From NCBI RefSeq assembly GCF_001885735.1, contig NZ_JXKG01000002.1, positions 124,001 through 188,000 on the forward strand: DNA of 64,000 nt, read 5' to 3'. Positions within the stretch are counted from its first letter, which is position 1. The number at the start of each line of letters is the position of its first letter. Below the pieces are notes generated by a model. The model did not search any database, had not been told where the DNA came from, and was given only the letters and a program-made list of their open reading frames with translations. The DNA comes from Enterococcus canintestini (GTDB lineage: Bacteria; Bacillota; Bacilli; Lactobacillales; Enterococcaceae). Positions 11,048-19,476 of the stretch are shown here, piece after piece. Made by a program: the position numbers and the translations under genes.

Positions 11048-11096
11048 CAGCAATTTTTTAGGTGATAGGGTTATTGCCTAAAAAATTGCTGTTTTT
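11048..11096 (+). terminator. Terminator of the glutamine-type transporter operon
   Basis: The 15-bp stem CAGCAATTTTTTAGG / CCTAAAAAATTGCTG (11048-11062, 11077-11091) has a 14-base loop and is followed by TTTTT. Confidence 0.88.
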
Positions 11097-11261
11097 AATT
11101 GCTATAAGAAATGTAAATATTTTTTATTTTAGCGTTAAATAAAGCTGCGTTTTAAAGATAATCAGCAAGACTTGAAAAAAAAGGAAAAAAAAGCGAAAAT
11201 AGAGACATTAGTGGAATAAATTTGCTTTAATTTTAATTAAAGCTTTAAAGGGTGAAAAAAT

Positions 11262-12074
11262 ATGGGAAATAAGCACGCAATCGGTTTAATCGATTCGGGT
11301 GTGGGTGGCTTAACCGTTTTAAAAGAAGCATTAAAACAGCTACCAAATGAAAATTTGATTTATTTAGGTGATACAGCCCGGTGTCCTTATGGTCCCAGAC
11401 CAGCGGAACAAGTAATTGAATTTACCCGACAGATGACACATTTTTTAATCCAAAAAGAAATTAAACTTTTAGTTATTGCATGCAATACCGCCACAGCAGT
11501 CGCCCTTGATGTGATTCGCCAAGAAATTGATATTCCGGTTGTAGGGGTTATTTTACCGGGGACACGAGCGGCAGTTAAAGCCACAAAAAACCATAAAGTT
11601 GGGGTTATCGGCACACAAGGTACAATTAAAAGCGCCTCTTACCAACGAGCACTGCAAACTAAAACTCCTAATATTCAAGTATTTAGTCTAGCGTGTCCGA
11701 AATTTGTTCCTTTGGTGGAGAGCAATCAATTTTCATCCCCAGTGGCTAAAAAAACGGTGGCAGAAACATTATCTCCTTTGCAATATAGCAGAATGGACAC
11801 GTTGATTTTGGGTTGTACCCATTATCCGTTACTACGACCAATTATTCAAAATGTCGTAGGAAGCCAAGTGCAGCTCATTGATTCGGGTGCTGAAACGGTG
11901 GGGGAAGTTAGTGTGTTGTTGGATTACTTTGAAATTGCAAATAGTAGTGAAAATAAAAAACCACAGTATGCGTTTTATACAACTGGTTCAACAAAAATGT
12001 TTGATGATATTGCAAATGAGTGGCTGGATAATATCACTGTTCAGTCTACGCACGTAAATTTAGAAGGGAATTAA
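11262..12074 (+). CDS. murI: Glutamate racemase
   Basis: MurI interconverts L- and D-glutamate and supplies D-Glu for peptidoglycan. The length of 270 residues is normal. The two catalytic cysteines are Cys74 in IACNTATA and Cys185 in GCTHYPLL. Asp11 in [11 protein letters not shown] and the motif GDTARCPYG are conserved. AAAGGGTG precedes the ATG. It overlaps nothing and is followed after 4 bases by the rph-rdgB fusion, so the two are very probably co-transcribed. This order (racemase, pyrophosphatase, YfcE, CBS protein) is common in Lactobacillales. Confidence 0.97.
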   Translation: MGNKHAIGLIDSGVGGLTVLKEALKQLPNENLIYLGDTARCPYGPRPAEQVIEFTRQMTHFLIQKEIKLLVIACNTATAVALDVIRQEIDIPVVGVILPGTRAAVKATKNHKVGVIGTQGTIKSASYQRALQTKTPNIQVFSLACPKFVPLVESNQFSSPVAKKTVAETLSPLQYSRMDTLILGCTHYPLLRPIIQNVVGSQVQLIDSGAETVGEVSVLLDYFEIANSSENKKPQYAFYTTGSTKMFDDIANEWLDNITVQSTHVNLEGN

Positions 12075-12078
12075 TAAA

Positions 12079-13434
12079 ATGAGACATGATGGCCGCGCTG
12101 TGCAACAAATTCGTCCGGTAACAATTAAGACCAATGTTTTTAAACATCCAGAAGGGTCTGTGGTGATTTCTTTTGGCGATACGCAAGTCGTTTGTTCGGC
12201 TACAATTGAAAATCGCGTACCCCACTTTTTAAAAGATAGTGGTAAAGGGTGGGTCAGCGCAGAGTATAGTATGCTTCCGCGGGCGACTAGTTCTCGTAAC
12301 CGAAGAGAAAGTGCAAAAGGAAAGTTATCCGGTCGAACCATGGAAATTCAACGTCTAATTGCCCGTTCTTTACGAGCGGTAGTAGATTTAGAGAAGCTGG
12401 GAGAAAAAAGTATTATTGTCGACTGTGATGTTTTACAAGCTGATGGTGGTACCAGAACAGCAAGTATTACGGGGGCTTTTGTCGCATTGCGCCTAGCTGT
12501 CAATAAATTATTACAGCAAAACGAATTGACAGAAGATCCGATTAAAGAACATCTAGCAGCAATTAGTGTGGGAATTTTACCCGATGGTACTTGTGTGACA
12601 GATTTAGATTATGCAGAAGATTTTTCTGCTTTAGTCGATATGAATGTGGTCATGACTGAAAGTGGTCAATTTGTTGAATTACAAGGTACCGGTGAGGAAA
12701 GCACATTTAGTGGTGAAGAATTAAATGAGATGTTAATTTACGCTAAACACGGCATCAGCGATTTAATCGCTTTTCAAAAAGAGGCACTTTTAGGCAAAGA
12801 AAAAGTTGACCAGGATGATAAAAATGAAGACGATACGCGAACAATCGTGATTGCGACTAAAAATCCTGGTAAAGCCAAAGAATTTGCTGCAATGTTTGGT
12901 CAAGCAGGTTATAAAATAAAAACATTATTGGATTATCCTTCCATTCCCGAAGTTCAAGAAACTGGAAAAACGTTTGAAGAAAATGCCCGCTTAAAAGCAG
13001 AAACGATTGCTCAATTATTACAACGTCCCGTTTTAGCTGATGATTCTGGTTTGGCTGTAGATGCTTTAAATGGAATGCCTGGGGTCTATTCGGCTCGTTT
13101 TGCAGGAGAAACTAAAAGTGATGCCGCTAACAATGCCAAATTACTTCACGAATTAACCAATATTCCTGATGAAGATCGGACTGCTCATTTTCATTGTACG
13201 TTAGTATTTGCAGCACCTTTAAAAGAAAGTTTGGTTGTATCAGCAGATTGGCCTGGTAGAATCGGACGCATACCACGGGGAGACCACGGCTTTGGTTATG
13301 ATCCACTATTTATTCCAGCCGGGATGGAAAAATCAGCAGCAGAATTATCAGGCTCTGAAAAAAATGCCATTAGCCATCGGGGGCAAGCACTAAAAAAATT
13401 ACAAAAAAATTGGCAAGCATGGTTAGAGGCGTAA
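12079..13434 (+). CDS. rph: Bifunctional RNase PH / non-canonical purine NTP pyrophosphatase (fusion)
   Basis: One continuous 451-residue frame carries two enzymes. Residues 1 to about 240 are RNase PH, a phosphorolytic 3' exonuclease for tRNA ends ([43 protein letters not shown]). After an acidic, Lys-rich linker (about 240-254), residues 255-451 are HAM1/RdgB, which hydrolyses dITP, ITP and XTP to monophosphates ([45 protein letters not shown]). No frameshift or stop occurs at the junction, so this is a true fusion; similar fusions are known in enterococci. It may couple RNA turnover with nucleotide-pool cleaning. Confidence 0.95.
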   Translation: MRHDGRAVQQIRPVTIKTNVFKHPEGSVVISFGDTQVVCSATIENRVPHFLKDSGKGWVSAEYSMLPRATSSRNRRESAKGKLSGRTMEIQRLIARSLRAVVDLEKLGEKSIIVDCDVLQADGGTRTASITGAFVALRLAVNKLLQQNELTEDPIKEHLAAISVGILPDGTCVTDLDYAEDFSALVDMNVVMTESGQFVELQGTGEESTFSGEELNEMLIYAKHGISDLIAFQKEALLGKEKVDQDDKNEDDTRTIVIATKNPGKAKEFAAMFGQAGYKIKTLLDYPSIPEVQETGKTFEENARLKAETIAQLLQRPVLADDSGLAVDALNGMPGVYSARFAGETKSDAANNAKLLHELTNIPDEDRTAHFHCTLVFAAPLKESLVVSADWPGRIGRIPRGDHGFGYDPLFIPAGMEKSAAELSGSEKNAISHRGQALKKLQKNWQAWLEA

Positions 13435-13477
13435 TATCATTTTTTTCATTAAAAATAGTTAGTTAGAGGAGCGGAAT

Positions 13478-13990
13478 ATGAAGTATTTAGTCGTAAGTGA
13501 TAACCATGGAGATCGTGAAATTCTTGTTGATATTTTAAATCGTCGTCAAAGTGAAGTTGATTACTTTTTTCACTGTGGTGATTCTGAGTTAGCTAGTAAT
13601 GATCCGTTATTTGAAACGTATAATGTCGTGGCGGGAAACTGTGATTTTGATCCCGGCTTTAAAAATCAGTTGGTTGTAAAAACGAAAGAAGATACAATTT
13701 ATTTAACCCATGGACACTTGTCAAACGTTCGTTTTGGCTTAACCCAAATTTCATTAGAAGCAAAAGAAGTTGCAGCGGATGTTTGTCTGTTTGGTCATAC
13801 TCATCAAATTGGCTGTGAAGCGGTGAAAGGGTGCCTATATTTGAATCCAGGAAGTATTTCACAACCAAGAGGGCCGATTCAAATTCAAAGTTATGCGATT
13901 ATTGAAAGTACAGAGAATAGTTGGGAAATACAATATTACGATCGTACACATGCGGCAGTAGCAGATTTACATTTTACCTTTAAAAAATAA
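13478..13990 (+). CDS. YfcE/MJ0936-family metallophosphoesterase
   Basis: This small calcineurin-like phosphoesterase has 170 residues. The metal-binding motifs are in the expected order: VSDNHGD (Asp and His near residues 8-10), HCGDSE, AGNCD, THGHLSNV and FGHTHQIG. Bacterial family members hydrolyse phosphodiesters in vitro, but the physiological substrate here is not known. GAGGAGCGG precedes the ATG. It lies between rph-rdgB and cbpB in a run of same-strand genes. Confidence 0.9.
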   Translation: MKYLVVSDNHGDREILVDILNRRQSEVDYFFHCGDSELASNDPLFETYNVVAGNCDFDPGFKNQLVVKTKEDTIYLTHGHLSNVRFGLTQISLEAKEVAADVCLFGHTHQIGCEAVKGCLYLNPGSISQPRGPIQIQSYAIIESTENSWEIQYYDRTHAAVADLHFTFKK

Positions 13991-14088
13991 ATTGTAAGTT
14001 TTTCATAAGGCTAATAACGCAAGATGTTTCCCCTTACAATTTTTTGTACAATAAGGTTGTATGTTGGGTGGAAATGGAGGCAATCAAT

Positions 14089-14586
14089 TTGATAGGAACC
14101 ACTGTCCAAGAACTTTTATTAGAAAATCAGCATAATTTTTTAGTGCCAGCAGAAAACGTTGCATCACTAATGTATTCTAATCCGTTAGATCACGCATTGT
14201 TAGTTTTATCAAAAGTCGGTTATTCAAAAATTCCAGTGTTGGATAAAGATGATCGCTTTGTAGGGTTAATCGGTTTAAATGATATCGTCGGGAAAATGAT
14301 CGATTTAAGAAAGATTGATACCGATAATTTAGCCGGTTTAACTGTTGCTGACGTGATGGAAATTGGAGTTGATTATGCCAAAGAAGATGCACAATTAGAA
14401 GATGTATTACACTTATTAGTCAACAATGCTTTTTTACCAATTGTAAATAGTGAACGGATCTTTTTAGGAATCGTTACCCGCAAGGAAGTTTTAAAAGCAA
14501 CCAATCATTTGGTTCATGAATTGGAAAAACGTTATGAACTGGTAGCAAAATCTGAAAAAAAGAAAGATAAGCTATTTGTTGTTTAG
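14089..14586 (+). CDS. cbpB: CBS-domain protein, probable cyclic-di-AMP receptor CbpB
   Basis: This protein of about 165 residues consists of two CBS domains (about 20-75 and 90-150) and a Lys-rich tail. It resembles YkuL/CbpB; the Listeria member binds c-di-AMP and, when free of ligand, stimulates the (p)ppGpp synthase RelA. The chosen TTG at 14089 has GGAGG 8 bases upstream. In-frame starts farther upstream (ATG at 14074, TTG at 14044) have poorly placed sites. Ligand and partner are inferred from the family. The c-di-AMP synthase gene cdaA is in the same window at 54010. Confidence 0.8.
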   Translation: MIGTTVQELLLENQHNFLVPAENVASLMYSNPLDHALLVLSKVGYSKIPVLDKDDRFVGLIGLNDIVGKMIDLRKIDTDNLAGLTVADVMEIGVDYAKEDAQLEDVLHLLVNNAFLPIVNSERIFLGIVTRKEVLKATNHLVHELEKRYELVAKSEKKKDKLFVV

Positions 14587-14612
14587 GTAGTTGTAAATAA
14601 ATAGCATTTCAT

Positions 14613-14667
14613 AAAAAAACTTCCAGCCACCTCGTATTAATGTGAGGTTAGGCTGGAAGTTTTTTTG
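14613..14667. terminator. Bidirectional terminator between cbpB and the MscS gene
   Basis: The stem AAAAAAACTTCCAGCC-ACCTC pairs with GAGGT-TAGGCTGGAAGTTTTTTT with a two-base bulge. A- and T-runs lie on both sides, between convergent genes. Confidence 0.9.
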
Positions 14668-14672
14668 TTACT

Positions 14673-15587
14673 TTATGGAGCCGGTAAAATTGGTGTGGAT
14701 GGAATAGATAAACCTGCTTCATTTAATTCTGTGATAGAGGCGGCTAGTAAATCTTCTTTAATTTTGAATTGCTGGCCATTTAAAACGTAAAAAGTTGTCC
14801 GAATAGCATAATTACTATTGCCTAAATCAACTAGACCTAAAATTGTCGGTGGTGTTTGAATTTCATCTTTATAAGTTGTGGTAATTTTATCGTTGGCGGT
14901 CTGAATAGCTGCCTTTATTTTATCTAAACCTTCATTTGGTTCAATTCGGACATCTACGATAACTTGCATATTGGAACGAGAATTATTACTAATGGTAGTG
15001 ATATTACGATTTGGGATAAAATGAACGGTACCATTGGCGGAACGTAATTCAAGCGTTCTAATACCCACTGAAGTCACAGTACCTTCAATAGCCAGATTGC
15101 TTAAAATTACATAATCGCCGACATCAATTTGTTGTTCCATAATAATAAAGAATCCGGTGATAATATCATTCATAAATCCTTGAGCACCAAGACCAATAGC
15201 TAAACCAGCAATTCCTGCTCCGGCTAATAGTGACCCAACTGGAACCCCTAAAGTCGAAAGAAGTGAATAAATAAAGAAAAAGCCTAACGTATAATGAATG
15301 ACATTGCGAATCAAAGTATTTAATGTGTTCATCCGGCTTTCGCTGAATTTTTGTCTTTTTTGATAAGATTGATAGCTGCGTTCAACTAAAAAATCACAGA
15401 TACGTAATAAAACGCTAAATAATAAAATTAAAAAGAGAATCATTAATCCTTTTGAAATTAATAGTCCTGTGACTTTTTCCCAATCAATTGTATCCCACCA
15501 ACGTTGAAACGCATTTAATTGGCGTACAGCAGGTTCTGTTAGACCAGAACCTGTCGAGTCTGTTGTTTGTGCTATGATGTGTAACAT
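14673..15587 (-). CDS. MscS-family mechanosensitive ion channel
   Basis: This 304-residue small-conductance mechanosensitive channel protein releases osmolytes on hypo-osmotic shock. Hydrophobic segments lie at about 42-65, 98-115 and 118-140; the last is the Gly/Ala-rich pore helix (AGAGIAGLAIGLGAQGFMNDI). The beta domain follows, with GDYVILSNLAIEGTVTSVGI and PNRNITTISNNSR. Its length and architecture match B. subtilis YkuT-type proteins. An AGGGAGGA site precedes the ATG on the minus strand. It is separated from its upstream minus-strand neighbourhood by a terminator at 15657-15690. Confidence 0.93.
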   Translation of the reverse strand: MLHIIAQTTDSTGSGLTEPAVRQLNAFQRWWDTIDWEKVTGLLISKGLMILFLILLFSVLLRICDFLVERSYQSYQKRQKFSESRMNTLNTLIRNVIHYTLGFFFIYSLLSTLGVPVGSLLAGAGIAGLAIGLGAQGFMNDIITGFFIIMEQQIDVGDYVILSNLAIEGTVTSVGIRTLELRSANGTVHFIPNRNITTISNNSRSNMQVIVDVRIEPNEGLDKIKAAIQTANDKITTTYKDEIQTPPTILGLVDLGNSNYAIRTTFYVLNGQQFKIKEDLLAASITELNEAGLSIPSTPILPAP

Positions 15588-15656
15588 GCAAGTCCTCCCT
15601 TTATTGTACTATTCATTGAAGTGGAAAGATCCCACGTACTTATCTTAACAAAAAGA

Positions 15657-15690
15657 GTAAAAAAAAACTGCCTAGAATTCGGCAGTTTTT
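15657..15690 (-). terminator. Terminator of the Na/Pi cotransporter gene
   Basis: The stem AAAAACTGCC / GGCAGTTTTT (15663-15672, 15681-15690) has an 8-base loop. On the minus strand a T-run of about ten follows. Confidence 0.88.
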
Positions 15691-15700
15691 CATTTTTTAA

Positions 15701-17419
15701 TTATTCGTTTAATTGTTGCAGGTATGAAGCAGGTGTTTTAAAGCCATAGACATTTCCTAAGATATATTTTGCGATGTGGAGTGTTCGATCACTGCTGCGT
15801 TCTAAATTTGAACTGATATCGATAAATAAGACACTATCAGCGGCACGACCATCACCTTTACTCATTAAACGGAAGTATTTTCTTCTTAATAAATCGACAA
15901 GTTCATTGACTTCTTTTTCCCGTGAAAGAATTTTTGTCGCTAAGTCGTGATCATCTGTTTCCAACACTGATAAGGCATCACGAATATTTTTTAAGACTTT
16001 ATCAAATAACAAGACTAAATCTTCATCATATAAAAGTAAGGCAGTACGAGTAGGTTTGGGATTGTTGCCATTTCGTTTTTCTTTATTCCGTTGTTTTTGT
16101 TCCAATTCACAAGCTTCTTCCACAAAGCCGACGATGTTTTTACAGTGATCTCCAATTCGTTCAAAATCTTTCGTAAATTCCAATAACATGGCTTGTTCTT
16201 GGCTTTCTGTTTGAGATAGTTCTACCGTAGCAACTTTTGCTAAGTATTCCGTTAATTCTACATCAAAACGATTTATCGCTTCTTCGTATTGAAAAACATC
16301 ATCTTTTATATCTTCAGCAGGTTTAACATAAAAATCTTTTGTCGCTGACAAGGCACGTAGCGCATAATCTCCCATTTGAATAACTTCATTTGAAGCCTGG
16401 CGCAATGCAATGCTTGGTGAAGTATAAAGAAAATCTTCATTTAATTCTACTGCGCGGATATCCAATGATTTTTCCGTACCTGGAATAATTTTTTTAACAA
16501 GTAATTCAATTTGTGGAATAAACCAAAATTGAATGGCTAAGTTAGAGAGATTAAATAAACCGTGGGCAAAAGCAATTTGCATGCTTGGGTTTAAATGGAA
16601 AACATCTGTCATTGCGATGACGACATGGGTAAAAGGTGTTAATAATAATGTGAAAATAATTGCACCGACCAAATTAAATACTACATGGGCACCTGCTGTA
16701 CGTTTAGCAGCGATGCTAGCACCTAAAGCGGCAATCACGGCAGTAATCGTCGTCCCGATATTATCACCAAATAAAATTGGTAGTGCGGCTCCTAGCGCTA
16801 AACTATTTTGAGCGTACAGTTGCTGTAAAATCCCAATTGTCGCACTGGAACTTTGTAAAACCATTGTAAGTAATGTACCAATAAAAACACCTAAAACAGG
16901 ATGGTGGGAAACGCTAATCATTAAATCATTAAATTGCGGTAAATCTTTTAAAGGTTCCATACTGGTTCCCATTAATTTTAAACCAAAAAATAAACAGCCA
17001 AATCCAAATAAAATTTGTCCGCTATTTTGAAATAATTTACGCTTCGTGAAAAATAAAAGGATGGCGCCAATTCCAATGATAGGTAGGGCATAGGCACTCA
17101 AATTAAAACCAATAATGAAGGCTGTAACAGTTGTTCCGACATTTGCACCCATAATAACGCCAATCGCTTGACGCAAAGACATAAATCCAGCACTAACCAA
17201 ACCGACGGTCAAGACCGTGGTACCTGAGCTGCTTTGAATCAGGCCAGTGACAATAATTCCGGCTAGCACAGCCCGCAGTGGGGTAGAGGTGAATTTATTC
17301 AGCACTTCTCGCAGGCGATCACCAGCGGCTTTTTGTAAGCCATCTCCCATATATTTAATACCAAATAGGAAAATTCCTAGACCACCTAAAAAACTAAATA
17401 GCATTTCTTGATACGACAT
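15701..17419 (-). CDS. Na/Pi-cotransporter II-family protein with C-terminal PhoU-like domain
   Basis: The chosen start gives 572 residues. The first about 310 residues form two inverted repeats of the sodium-phosphate cotransporter family, each with the QSSS signature (LIQSSSGTTVLTVG and VLQSSSATIGIL). The C-terminal part (about 340-560) is helical and PhoU-like, with FTKDFERIGDHCKNI and SNLERSSDRTLHIAKYI. The protein probably moves inorganic phosphate coupled to sodium, with the PhoU-like part regulating it; the direction of transport is not certain. The ATG at 17419 has GGAGGAAG 7 bases upstream. The frame stays open for 10 more codons to 17449. Confidence 0.9.
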   Translation of the reverse strand: MSYQEMLFSFLGGLGIFLFGIKYMGDGLQKAAGDRLREVLNKFTSTPLRAVLAGIIVTGLIQSSSGTTVLTVGLVSAGFMSLRQAIGVIMGANVGTTVTAFIIGFNLSAYALPIIGIGAILLFFTKRKLFQNSGQILFGFGCLFFGLKLMGTSMEPLKDLPQFNDLMISVSHHPVLGVFIGTLLTMVLQSSSATIGILQQLYAQNSLALGAALPILFGDNIGTTITAVIAALGASIAAKRTAGAHVVFNLVGAIIFTLLLTPFTHVVIAMTDVFHLNPSMQIAFAHGLFNLSNLAIQFWFIPQIELLVKKIIPGTEKSLDIRAVELNEDFLYTSPSIALRQASNEVIQMGDYALRALSATKDFYVKPAEDIKDDVFQYEEAINRFDVELTEYLAKVATVELSQTESQEQAMLLEFTKDFERIGDHCKNIVGFVEEACELEQKQRNKEKRNGNNPKPTRTALLLYDEDLVLLFDKVLKNIRDALSVLETDDHDLATKILSREKEVNELVDLLRRKYFRLMSKGDGRAADSVLFIDISSNLERSSDRTLHIAKYILGNVYGFKTPASYLQQLNE

Positions 17420-17613
17420 AAAACTTCCTCCAGCAATAAATTTGACCAATTACTGCTAGCATAGCGAAAAGAAGCGTAGTTGTAAACGGTTTTTGACAAT
17501 TGTGAACAAAAAGTATAGCCAGATTTGTACATCTTTTTAAATACTATGAAAAAATTTCGATAAATTGGTATTTTTAATGGTCCCGCTGCTTAAAATAAAA
17601 TTGACACTAAAAT

Positions 17614-17660
17614 AGTGACGTCTAAAAGTTAGTGTAAAAAGCTAACTTTTAGACGTCACT
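17614..17660 (-). terminator. Inverted repeat downstream of fabI, probable terminator
   Basis: A perfect 19-bp stem, AGTGACGTCTAAAAGTTAG and its complement (17614-17632, 17642-17660), has a 9-base loop and lies just after the fabI stop. The T-tract on the minus strand is short (ATTTTAG), so intrinsic termination is likely but not textbook. Confidence 0.65.
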
Positions 17661-17686
17661 TTAAAAATTTTTCTTTCGTTATTTTC

Positions 17687-18442
17687 TTAAGACAAATGCA
17701 CACCCTTATCAACAAAAATTACTTCGCCGATAATGCCACTGGCTGCAGGACTAATAAGAAAAGCACATGTATTACCAACTTCTTCAATGGTCACACCAAC
17801 GTGATCTGGTGTTCTTTCTTCTGAAAGTTGAATCAATTTTTGGTAATCTTTGACACCTGTGACTGCCAGCGTTTTGATGGCGCCAGCAGAGATTCCATTG
17901 ACGCGAATGCCTTGGGGAGATAAATCGGCTGCTAAATAGCGAACGGCGGCTTCTAAGGCAGCTTTAGCAATTCCCATCATATTGTAGTTTGGCACGGCTC
18001 TTTGTGAACCTAAATAACTCAGTGTCACAATCCCACTGTTTTGGGCCAAATAATCTTTGGCATAACGTGTTACAGCAATTAAAGAATACGCACTAATATC
18101 TTGTGCAAGGGCATAGCCGGCTCGGGAAATATCTACTACACTGCCGGATAAATCTTCTTTATTTGCATAGGCTACGGCATGAACTACCCCGTGAATTTCT
18201 CCGGCGTAGTCGCCGATTTTTGTAAAACATTCTTTAATGCTCTCATCACTGGCGACATCGCATTCGACTTTAAAAGCCTCGCTGCCGATTAATTTTTCTA
18301 GTTGTTTTGCCATCCGCTCATTTTGATAAGTATAAATTACTTCAGCACCTTGATCGGTTAATGCTTTTGCGCATCCCCAGGCAATCGAACGTTTATTGGC
18401 AACACCCATCACGACAATTTTTTTTCCAGTTAATAAACTCAT
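17687..18442 (-). CDS. fabI: Enoyl-[acyl-carrier-protein] reductase (NADH/NADPH)
   Basis: FabI carries out the last reduction of each fatty-acid elongation cycle. The 251-residue SDR-type protein shows the N-terminal GVANKRSIAWGCAKAL dinucleotide-binding motif. The catalytic pair is Tyr153 and Lys160 in YNMMGIAK, and the C-terminal region SGIIGEVIFVDKG is typical. An AAGGAG site precedes the ATG. It is divergent from a FabZ-like gene. Its promoter (TTGACA, 17 bases, AATAAT on the minus strand) overlaps a FabT-type palindrome, which suggests repression by FabT when acyl-ACP is abundant. FabI is the triclosan target in other bacteria. Confidence 0.96.
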   Translation of the reverse strand: MSLLTGKKIVVMGVANKRSIAWGCAKALTDQGAEVIYTYQNERMAKQLEKLIGSEAFKVECDVASDESIKECFTKIGDYAGEIHGVVHAVAYANKEDLSGSVVDISRAGYALAQDISAYSLIAVTRYAKDYLAQNSGIVTLSYLGSQRAVPNYNMMGIAKAALEAAVRYLAADLSPQGIRVNGISAGAIKTLAVTGVKDYQKLIQLSEERTPDHVGVTIEEVGNTCAFLISPAASGIIGEVIFVDKGVHLS

Positions 18443-18502
18443 GTGTACACTCCTTGAATGATTATAATAAATAAATGCAATGTTTTCTTTGTATGATTTC
18501 TT

Positions 18503-18531
18503 ATTATTAGATAAAATTGTTTGATTGTCAA
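18503..18531 (-). promoter_or_regulatory. fabI promoter
   Basis: On the minus strand, -35 TTGACA (18531-18526), a 17-base spacer and -10 AATAAT (18508-18503) precede fabI by about 60 bases. The -35 lies inside the FabT-type palindrome at 18518-18534. Confidence 0.7.
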
Positions 18532-18534
18532 ACT
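18518..18534. promoter_or_regulatory. FabT-type operator 1 (over fabI -35)
   Basis: The sequence TGTTTGATTGTCAAACT contains the perfect palindrome GTTTGA-TTG-TCAAAC. It is close to the FabT consensus core TTTGATTATCAAA. It overlaps the fabI -35 hexamer. Confidence 0.6.
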
Positions 18535-18582
18535 ATTTTTTTGGCTAAGTTTAGATATTTGCAAGTATTTTGTAGTTGTGAT

Positions 18583-18599
18583 ACTTTGATAATCAAAAT
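18583..18599. promoter_or_regulatory. FabT-type operator 2 (upstream of the FabZ-like gene)
   Basis: The sequence ACTTTGATAATCAAAAT contains the palindrome TTTGAT-A-ATCAAA. It differs from the FabT core TTTGATTATCAAA only at the centre. It lies 47 bases before the FabZ-like start, where it could block that promoter. Confidence 0.65.
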
Positions 18600-18645
18600 A
18601 GATTATCTCGATTACTATTTTTGTTAAAAATAAGGAGGGGTTCTT

Positions 18646-19080
18646 ATGAGCCAAACACTAAGCGTTGCCCAAGTAAAAGAATTGATTCCAAATCGCTTTC
18701 CGATTTTATATATTGATAAAGTAACGGCTTTAAAAGCGGGTAAGGAAATTATTGCTCAAAAACAAATCACTTATAACGAAGATTTTTGTCAAAGCCAGCC
18801 TGAAAATCCTCATATGCCCGGTACACTTGTCTTAGAAACATTAGCGCAAGCGGGTTCGATTTTAATTTTGAAATCACCTGAGTTTCTAGGTGCAACGGCT
18901 TATATTGGCGGGATTAACAATGCGCATTTTTATGAGTTTGTACGTCCGGGAGATAGTTTAGAATTGCGATTTTCTATTACAAAGCTAAAAGGAAATGTTG
19001 GAACCGCTGATGCAGTGGCTACCGTGGAAGGAAAAGTAGTCGCTGACTGTGTCTTTACATTTATTGTAGGGGCTAAATAA
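18646..19080 (+). CDS. FabZ-like hot-dog protein lacking the GHFPG catalytic motif
   Basis: This 144-residue protein has the size and fold signature of 3-hydroxyacyl-ACP dehydratase FabZ/FabN: LIPNRFPILYIDKV at 13-26, MPGTLVLETLAQAGSILIL at 57-75, FVRPGDSLELRF and a C-terminal CVFTFIVG. Known FabZ enzymes use His in GHFPG and a Glu 14 residues later. Here Glu64 is kept, but GHFP is replaced by Ser50-Gln51-Pro52 with one residue missing; the nearest His is 56. TAAGGAGGGG precedes the ATG. In E. faecalis, FabI lies with the dehydratase/isomerase FabN and synthase FabO, so a fatty-acid role is likely. Whether this copy is an active dehydratase is doubtful. Confidence 0.8.
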   Translation: MSQTLSVAQVKELIPNRFPILYIDKVTALKAGKEIIAQKQITYNEDFCQSQPENPHMPGTLVLETLAQAGSILILKSPEFLGATAYIGGINNAHFYEFVRPGDSLELRFSITKLKGNVGTADAVATVEGKVVADCVFTFIVGAK

Positions 19081-19119
19081 TTAACAAAGATGCTGTGATA
19101 GAAGCGATTAGATTCAAGA

Positions 19120-19174
19120 AATAAGACGGAATTCTCGAAAATTGTTTTTCAAATTTTGAGAATTCCGTCTTATT
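19120..19174 (+). terminator. Terminator-like inverted repeat after the FabZ-like gene
   Basis: The 17-bp arms AATAAGACGGAATTCTC and their complement (19120-19136, 19158-19174) extend inward by seven more mostly paired bases around a short loop. The T-tract after the stem is weak (TTATTT). Confidence 0.6.
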
Positions 19175-19181
19175 TACGAAG

Positions 19182-19247
19182 AAGTTGCTTCAGTCACACC
19201 GTTTATTCGGCAAGAGGAGATGTGACAAATTTTGTCACAGACCTTTT
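19182..19247 (+). repeat. Dispersed intergenic repeat, copy A
   Basis: The block has a 5' part, TTGCTTCAGTCACACCG then TTTATTCGG, followed by a stem-loop, GTGACAA-ATT-TTGTCAC, and a T-containing tail. Related copies lie at 27223-27310 and 58941-59027. Confidence 0.6.
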
Positions 19248-19476
19248 AATAAACATGGTGACAAAAGCTGCTTCAGTCTTTTCTTTGTAGGTAAAGAGAA
19301 TATCTGTTTTTTAAAAGAAGTAAGTTAAAAACACGAAAAATTTATAGATTCAATTGTTGAGCGTGCATCTTATTACGTATTACGTAAAAATTAAGCGGTA
19401 GGCTTATTTATAAAACATTGTAGTTTCAAAAAGTTTTTTAAAAACTTAATTATGCTGGAACAATTTCGTTTTATAG

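Larger units (their letters stand above)
19081..19476. other. 396-base gap between the FabZ-like gene and the cyclophilin gene
   Basis: The gap holds the inverted repeat at 19120-19174, one copy of a dispersed repeat (19182-19247), and a fragment resembling the first part of another copy (GTGACAAAAGCTGCTTCAGTC, 19258-19278). The rest is AT-rich, with TTACGTATTACGTAA near 19375 as the only further pattern. No gene is supported. Confidence 0.6.

Noticed and set aside
12060-12341. 93-codon minus-strand frame over the rph start
   Set aside because: It is antisense to conserved RNase PH residues, with no supporting start signal.
13989-14042. Possible terminator between the YfcE-like gene and cbpB
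   Set aside because: AAATTGTAAG and CTTACAATTT can pair, but the loop is about 34 bases and AT-rich. A promoter or chance pairing is equally likely, so it was not listed.
14044-14088. Longer N terminus for cbpB
   Set aside because: The frame extends upstream, but GGAGG is placed correctly only for the TTG at 14089.
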